Source of the DNA: Ichthyophonus hoferi
Lineage: Eukaryota > Opisthokonta > Ichthyosporea > Ichthyophonida > Ichthyophonidae
Assembly: GCA_002751075.1 (NCBI GenBank)
Contig: NAOQ01000010.1
Coordinates: forward strand, 302,541-315,934
Direction: 5' to 3'
Length of the DNA: 13,394 nt
Under the pieces are notes generated by a model. That model saw only the letters and a program-made list of their open reading frames with translations. It searched no databases and was not told the origin of the DNA. The first letter of the stretch is position 1; every line of letters begins with the position of its first letter. The position numbers and the translations under genes were made by a program. This document shows positions 8,901 to 13,394 of this stretch, one piece after another.

Positions 8901-10174
8901 CCCTTCCTTGGTCAGCATGGCATATCGCTGTGAGGGATATACACTACTAAACCAATGCTCATTACTCTGGGTCTGTACAGACTGATGACGCACCTCTGGT
9001 AACGAATCCAGGAACCAACCGGTCCAAAAACTGTCATTGCTGTGGTAGCCGAGGCCATTTCTACTATGTATGTAATTACACTATCTATGGTGCCCTCTCT
9101 CTCTCTCATCCCTTCCTGCCGTTCCCTTTCACCTTGGCGTACAGGGTCTTATAGTATAGAGTATAATATAGTATAGAGTATAATATAGTATAGAGTATAA
9201 TATAGTATAGAGTATAATATAGTATAGAGTACAATATAGTATTTAGTATAATATAGTATTTAGTATAATATAGTATACAGTATACTATAGTATAATACAA
9301 TACCTTTCCTGTGAGACATGTGTATTGACCAAGCAATGACATATGGACAGGACTGTAAGCGTGCAAGTTATGGCTGGGCCTCACCCTTTCCTGGGTTCTA
9401 TGGCTCAGCAAAGGAGTTTAATGAGCAATGCCGGCCCAGCTACAATAATTACAGTCACAGTGATGGGTATACCTTTCCCTCTGCTCTTTCTATCTCCATA
9501 CTTTTAATAGAGAGTTGTTATTGGCTTAATAAAATAATATTAACTTCACACCGCGCCAGATAAAGTAGAAACATCATTCTTATTTTGTTTACAACCCATG
9601 ACCAATTGAATGATTATTAACCAAAATTAGTGGAATATGATTGGTAGCATTGAAAGCACCCGTGCATAGTGTTAACACTATGACGTCATTGTCTATACAA
9701 TTGTATAATGGATTTTCTTAAATGGCTGTTCTGTTTTATCCTAAGGAAACAGTAAGACAGGGTGACGTAATATATCTCTATAGGATGACAGAAGTAGAAG
9801 TGTAATATGGGACCACCAAGCTAACAGCCCTTTGGCCTGGCCACAGGGAGAATGACAGGGGCAAGCATGGCTACCAAGACAAGAAGACAAGCTCCAGCAG
9901 CTATAGAAACTTCCAAGGTAGTCGTCATTCGTCAGACCGACAGACCATTCAACCCCTCCCTACTAGTCTACTGGGGAGGTATCCAGCCAATCTCTCAGGT
10001 ATGATGAGAGATACCCAGTCCTTTAAACCCTCTGGCTACCAGTCTCGGTCGGCCGGAAGCAGTCCCTATCGACAAGAATGGAAGGATCACCGCGAGGATA
10101 GATATAAGGAAGATCGTAATTACCACCATGGTGACTTTGACAGAAACAGAAACTATAGCCATAGTCGCCGTTAG
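5943..10174 (+). CDS. ZCCHC7: Zinc knuckle (CCHC) protein of the ZCCHC7/Air family, complete, ten exons
   Basis: Air1/Air2 in yeast and ZCCHC7 in animals are the RNA-binding subunits of TRAMP-type nuclear complexes, which hand aberrant RNA to the exosome with a Trf4-type poly(A) polymerase and the Mtr4 helicase. Exons: 5943-5998, 6710-6958, 7106-7217, 7337-7435, 7773-7868, 8163-8219, 8581-8619, 8981-9067, 9351-9466 and 9847-10174. All junctions keep frame, giving 412 residues (human about 543). Residues 1-139 hold a Lys-rich patch and acidic/Ser-rich stretches. Five CX2CX4HX4C knuckles follow: C154-C167, C175-C188, C193-C206, C212-C225 and C254-C267. Between knuckles 4 and 5 is PELWRQYHSTV, the family's WRxYH linker, known in Air proteins to contact the polymerase. 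The tail is rich in Arg, Ser, Tyr and Asp. The ATG at 5943 was chosen because its exon ends in AG|GTGAGT and joins the next exon in frame (AG+G, Arg). The WD40 gene to the right is convergent. Confidence 0.92.
6176..6247. repeat. (TTA)n microsatellite in ZCCHC7 intron 1
   Basis: About 70 bases of near-perfect TTA/TAT trinucleotide repeat with a few interruptions. It lies in the longest ZCCHC7 intron (5999-6709). Confidence 0.9.
6557..6574. repeat. (CA)n microsatellite in ZCCHC7 intron 1
   Basis: A run of alternating C and A of about nine units in the same intron as the TTA repeat, roughly 140 bases before the exon 2 acceptor. Confidence 0.9.
8695..8765. repeat. TATAC/ACACT pentamer repeat in ZCCHC7 intron 7
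   Basis: Imperfect repeats of ACTAT, TATAC and CTACA units over about 70 bases between the exons at 8581-8619 and 8981-9067. The composition matches the arrays at 10636-10675 and 13177-13394. Confidence 0.8.
9154..9289. repeat. 17-bp minisatellite, eight copies, in ZCCHC7 intron 8
   Basis: The unit gtatagagtataatata repeats without spacers from 9154 to 9289. The first four copies are identical, copy 5 has one change, copies 6 and 7 share a gtattt variant, and copy 8 is more diverged and runs into a degenerate tail to about 9302. It fills about half of the intron 9068-9350. Confidence 0.93.
9665..9689. promoter_or_regulatory. 18-bp perfect palindrome overlapping a CRE-like site (intron 9)
   Basis: CATAGTGTTAACACTATG at 9665-9682 is a perfect palindrome. 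It overlaps ATGACGTCAT at 9680-9689, which contains TGACGTCA, the full CRE consensus bound by CREB/ATF factors in animals. A half-match TGACGTAA lies about 80 bases on, near 9763. The site is in the intron before the last ZCCHC7 exon. A regulatory role is an inference from sequence only. Confidence 0.4.
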
Positions 10175-10487
10175 GGCGTAAACCACACTTGTTGGTTGCC
10201 AAATATCAAATACCTTACTTATTCTTTTACTCTACCCCGTCATTGTATTTCTCATGGTTGCCTGAGCAATGGTCTAGTTTAGTTTTCTTTCGCTACTTAT
10301 TATACAGGCTTTGCAGCATATTGTATATATATATATACATATCAGATATACCACTGGATGCGTACTTAGATATTTTTGATTAGTGTTGTTTTTAGATATA
10401 ATTGCTTTGGCCGGATAGTCCAGAGCCTATTGTCCCTAAGTTGCCTTATAATCGCTCTTTCTTTCATTCCTACCCCTTCATTATCTC

Positions 10488-10493
10488 AATAAA
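10488..10493 (+). terminator. Poly(A) signal for ZCCHC7
   Basis: A canonical AATAAA lies 314 bases after the ZCCHC7 stop codon on the same strand, following a T/C-rich stretch. It is the first AATAAA on this strand after the stop and a reasonable 3' end for the transcript, giving a 3' UTR of about 330 bases. Confidence 0.65.
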
Positions 10494-10635
10494 AAGGCCA
10501 GCCTATTGGTAAGCCCACCAATAACATTGCTCATGCCAATATCCTTAAACTATCGATTATTAAGTTGTTTTTATAGATAACCCCACTACTACCATATATT
10601 ACTTTGGATATAATTGTTTGCAATATAATAGTTGA

Positions 10636-10675
10636 ATATAGTATAGTATAGTAGAGTAGTATAGAATAGTATAAT
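10636..10675. repeat. GTATA/GTAGA pentamer repeat
   Basis: About eight imperfect GTATA, GTAGA and GAATA units just past the ZCCHC7 poly(A) signal, in the same family of TATAC/GTATA repeats seen elsewhere in the window. Confidence 0.8.
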
Positions 10676-11205
10676 AAAGGTGTTTTAGTGAAAACAACCA
10701 AACAATCATGCTAGCATAGTAGGAGAGATCCACAAAAGTATCGATTTCTAGAAGTACGTTATCTAGGCGAGGTTTGAATTATATTTTCAAATACTTATCT
10801 CATATATACAACTGTTGCCTCACTTCCTTTATCATAAATCATTATACTAAGCTGGAAAGGGGGTCCCGCAGGCTACAGTGTGATGTTTATATGTAAATAT
10901 ACTCACAGTCAAGTTAATAGTTAATACGTTATAAGCACTTAATTGACAAGTGATCATGGTTATTTCGGGTATAGGGTGGGACTATTCGGTAAGAGAGCAC
11001 TAGGTAGTTATAAGTCATTGGTGCGTAGTCGTGGCCCAAAGATATGTCAGCCTTCTTAGAATGATGTGCAAAACTAAAGAGTACGTTATTATAAAATATT
11101 TACAACTATTATGAACATATTGTCATAATTCAGTCTACAAGGAAGGTATATACACAAGGTGCAATGATTGGCTGGTCGACTGATGTATGATTATTCTTAT
11201 CAGTT

Positions 11206-11704
11206 TATAGTAAACCGAGACATGCAGTAAAACTTAAACGTGTGGTAATCCAATCATCTTATATGGTTGATGAAAACTGGTTAGCCCAGGTAAGTATTTC
11301 TGTATAATGTATTGGTTATCTTGGGAATGACTTTGATCTATAGGCTGATAAACCTTATTGGGACTTTATTAAGAGACCATACCTATCCAATAGCTATATT
11401 ACATTCTATGCTATTGACTATCATACACAATACAATCTATCATCTATCCAGTAAATCTCTGTTATATTTATAGGGCCAACGGTATTGGTAGCCTGGTTAG
11501 TCGTCTAACAATATCGATAATGACAGTAGATATTATTACTATTATTAAATAATGGCATATGTTATTGTTATTATTATATAATCATAAATACTATTGTTGG
11601 CATTGCATGCCATTAACCAGTCTCTGCTATTATAGTACTTGGGTAGACAGGGTCCCTAGTTGGCATCGTCAAGTACGGGCGGAACTGGACACAAGGGCCA
11701 TGAG
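11206..11704 (+). CDS. Weak candidate exons of an unrecognised gene
   Basis: Three plus-strand pieces are bounded by splice-like signals and keep phase. One, after a TTTATAG acceptor at about 11204-11210, ends GCC CAG|GTAAGT at 11289 and contains RVVIQSSYMVDENWLAQ. The second is 11344-11450, beginning ADKPYWDFIKRPYLSN with a weak donor CCA|GTAAAT. The third is 11636-11704, after TATTATAG, containing TWVDRVPSWHRQVRAELD and ending ATGAG|GTAGAG. The first donor is the only strong site. I recognise no domain and the segment is AT-rich, so this may be chance. An open frame at 11660-11890 is an alternative reading of the same DNA. Confidence 0.15.
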
Positions 11705-12124
11705 GTAGAGTTACAGTACCGCCCTAGACGTGGAGAGGGGAATAATGATTGGCTCTACACACATAGAAATAACTCTCCAGGCCAAGGGATAGGTCATAAA
11801 TATCATATTAACGAGATGGTACTATCTGATTGGTATTGGATCATGTATAGTTATTATAATGTTTCTGACCAGAATATATATGTAACATGATTGGTTGCCA
11901 CACCAAGATTACATACATGCTAATCTAGATTAATCGAATTATGACCTAAGAGTATCATGTTAAAATATTTTATATCCTAATATGGGTGATACTATGATCC
12001 AATCATACATCAATATCTAAGGGGGAAGGTGTCCTATATATGGTACATATATCATGCGATAATGTTCTATAGGCCAACCATAACAGCTCTGTATGATCCA
12101 GCCAGGCTGGACCAATCATACCGG

Positions 12125-12551
12125 TCACTGTAACTTCCACAGACATATCATATGGTTCTTATCACCCGTGGCTAGAAGGTTGTTACTTTGACTGTAGGCA
12201 CAAGCTGACACAGGGCCACTGGTTGTATAAAGGAAAAGGAACAAGGAAGAAGGCAGAAGGGGAGAGAGGGAGAGGGGGAGAGGGATTAACGAGGGTAGAG
12301 CTATGTCTATAGTGTATATACATATACATGGTTACAACTATATGTCCATATTACTGAAGCCTTCCAAACACAGGTTGTACTTTAACACTATCCATCATTC
12401 AATAACACTGGGGTAGAGAGAAAGAGATTGAGACAGCAGGGGAGGGCCTCACCTGTGTCCCTTCAGGATTCGGTCTAATTTATTATTGGATGTATTCCAT
12501 ACGTACACCCTCCCATTGTAGGAACCACTAATAGCATATTGACTATTACAG
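12125..12551 (-). CDS. WD40-repeat protein, C-terminal two exons
   Basis: Exon 12551-12453 encodes a WD40 blade with ISGSYNGRVYVWNTS followed by LDRILKGH, ending in phase 2 at CACAG|GTGAGG. Exon 12218-12125 completes the codon (AG+T, Ser) after acceptor CAACCAG and reads GPVSACAYSQSNNLLATGDK then NHMICLWKLQ and stop. Together they give 63 residues: one blade ending in VWN, then GH and a last blade ending in LWKLQ, the usual GH..WD layout at the C-terminus of a beta-propeller. WD40 propellers are protein-binding scaffolds; which family this is cannot be said from two blades. Upstream exons must lie at higher coordinates; none was recognised up to the right edge. It is convergent with ZCCHC7. 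Confidence 0.85.
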
Positions 12552-12563
12552 CTGCATAGAGGG

Positions 12564-12680
12564 GTAGATAGATAGGTAGGTAGGTAGGTAGATAGGTAGG
12601 TAGACAGACAGGTAGGTAGGTAGATAGGTAGGTATGTATGTAGGTAGGTAGGTAGGTAGATAGATAGGTAGGTAGGTAGG
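12564..12680. repeat. (TAGG/TAGA)n tetranucleotide array
   Basis: About 117 bases of tagg, taga, tatg and cagg units. On the minus strand it reads as CCTA/TCTA repeats and ends about ten bases before the acceptor CTATGCAG of the WD40 exon at 12551. Long Tyr/Leu/Pro/Thr-rich ORFs across it are products of the repeat. Confidence 0.93.
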
Positions 12681-13176
12681 GAAACATATGATGAGTACAA
12701 ACATATGTATCTATATAATAGCATATATCCATTTCAGTAATACAACTAGGTATGCACATATAGGTATATCCAGATAGGACCATATATAGGTATATGGGCA
12801 CGTGGTTTATCGCCTACATATGATTTCCACTAAGGCAATGAAAAGATGTTCTGTTACTATATAATAAATAACAGGCAAAGTAAAAATAAATAAAAAATAA
12901 ACATAAAACTCAAACAGATCCTGTATACTGTATATCCTACTATACACAACACCTCTTTATTTGGCAAGAAAGGAAAAAGAAATATTGGCTTACAGATAAG
13001 TGAGATAAAGTCAGGGGGTGGTTATTTTAGTAAAGGATAGGGGAGAAGGTTCATACAAGAGGTAGAGTACAAGAGAGAGAACAAGATATCAACACATACA
13101 CATACTAACATAGAGCATGGTAGAGGAACAGCCACCCATAAATTTCCCCTAGGACAGAGTAGGAGGGGGGCTTGAC

Positions 13177-13394
13177 TACTATGCTATACAGTATTATACT
13201 ATACTATACTATACTATACCATACTACACTCTACTATACTATACTACACTACACGCTACTATGCTATACTACACTACACTCTACTATACTATATTATACT
13301 ATACTATAATATACTATACTATACTACACTACACTACACTCTACTATCCTATATACTATACTATACGATATTATACTATACTATACTATACTAT
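13177..13394. repeat. (TATAC)n pentamer array, runs off the right edge
   Basis: More than 200 bases of TATAC units with TACAC, CTCTA, CCTAT and TTATA variants, continuing to the last base. The longest array in the window and the same repeat type as at 8695-8765 and, reversed, 9154-9289 and 10636-10675. Confidence 0.93.

Larger units (their letters stand above)
10494..12124. other. Intergenic region between convergent ZCCHC7 and WD40 genes
   Basis: No recognised gene. It holds a GTATA-type repeat at 10636-10675, GC-richer islands near 10945-11060 and 11640-11740, and weak plus-strand exon candidates. Seven of the window's 19 CCAATCA/TGATTGG heptamers fall between 11165 and 12118. The 3' UTR of the WD40 gene must occupy the right end; a TATAAA variant poly(A) signal on the minus strand at 11969-11974 is possible. 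Confidence 0.5.
12552..13394. other. Presumed WD40 gene intron and repeat-rich right end
   Basis: In the WD40 gene direction this is upstream of the second-last exon. It consists of a TAGG/TAGA array (12564-12680), AT-rich unique sequence without a recognisable exon, a purine-rich stretch at about 13000-13090, and the TATAC array at the right edge. Whether it is all intron is not known. Confidence 0.5.

Noticed and set aside
8624-8950. Plus-strand ORF of 108 codons
   Set aside because: It falls in the ZCCHC7 intron between exons 8581-8619 and 8981-9067 and runs through a pentamer repeat; no recognisable protein features.
7379-9356. CCHC zinc knuckles as the nucleocapsid part of a retroelement
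   Set aside because: Five knuckles spread over spliced host exons, the WRQYH linker typical of Air/ZCCHC7 proteins, and no reverse transcriptase, integrase or terminal repeats nearby. It is a host gene.
9106-9411. Minus-strand ORF of 101 codons rich in Tyr, Ile and Leu
   Set aside because: Produced by the 17-bp minisatellite; it lies antisense to ZCCHC7 exons and intron.
12361-12400. Alternative next exon for the WD40 gene after an acceptor near 12398
   Set aside because: In phase it gives a stop after four codons and no blade; the exon at 12125-12218 keeps phase and supplies a full last blade.
12449-12801. Long minus-strand ORFs rich in Tyr, Leu, Pro and Thr
   Set aside because: They are translations of the TAGG/TAGA array; only the end at 12453-12551 is a real WD40 exon.
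1-13394. tRNA genes, rRNA, toxin genes or complete transposons
   Set aside because: I saw no tRNA B-box-like sequence or clover-leaf, no rRNA tract, and no transposase or reverse transcriptase motifs in the frames read. A covariance-model and repeat-library search would settle this.

Overview
The window is nuclear DNA from an AT-rich, intron-rich eukaryote. The two recognisable genes are split into short GC-richer exons separated by GT..AG introns of roughly 100 to 700 bases. The proteins (an animal-like HIBCH and a five-knuckle ZCCHC7/Air protein) and the compact introns fit an early-branching animal such as a sponge. That placement is an inference; no marker in the window fixes the species.

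Layout, left to right. (1) About 0.4-2.2 kb, minus strand: the middle part of a mitochondrial 3-hydroxyisobutyryl-CoA hydrolase gene (HIBCH), six phase-consistent exons coding for about 198 residues. Its C-terminal half lies beyond the left edge, and its first coding exon is not securely found (a candidate sits at 3281-3359). (2) About 2.2-5.9 kb: a very AT-rich block with no recognised gene. It holds one GC-richer 94-codon open stretch (4611-4895) with two hairpins at its 3' end, possibly a terminal exon of an unknown gene. (3) 5943-10174, plus strand: a complete ten-exon gene for a 412-residue ZCCHC7/Air-type zinc-knuckle protein, the RNA-binding subunit of TRAMP-like nuclear RNA surveillance complexes, followed by a canonical poly(A) signal. 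(4) About 10.5-12.1 kb: intergenic sequence with weak, phase-compatible exon candidates on the plus strand, none recognised. (5) 12125-12551, minus strand: the last two exons of a WD40-repeat protein, convergent with ZCCHC7; the rest lies to the right or was not recognised.

Simple repeats are abundant: a 17-bp minisatellite inside a ZCCHC7 intron, related TATAC/GTATA pentamer arrays at four places (the last runs off the right edge), a TAGG/TAGA array next to a WD40 splice acceptor, and TTA and CA runs. No rRNA or tRNA gene, CRISPR array, retroelement or complete DNA transposon was recognised.

The three genes have no obvious shared pathway: valine breakdown, nuclear RNA decay, and an unspecified WD40 scaffold. 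The observations most worth a second look are the excess of the NF-Y-like heptamer CCAATCA/TGATTGG (19 copies by hand count, none across the gene-poor block), introns at the same place and phase in three successive zinc knuckles, a tandem splice donor in HIBCH, and an 18-bp perfect palindrome overlapping a CRE-like palindrome in a ZCCHC7 intron. I did not find a convincing new multi-gene system.
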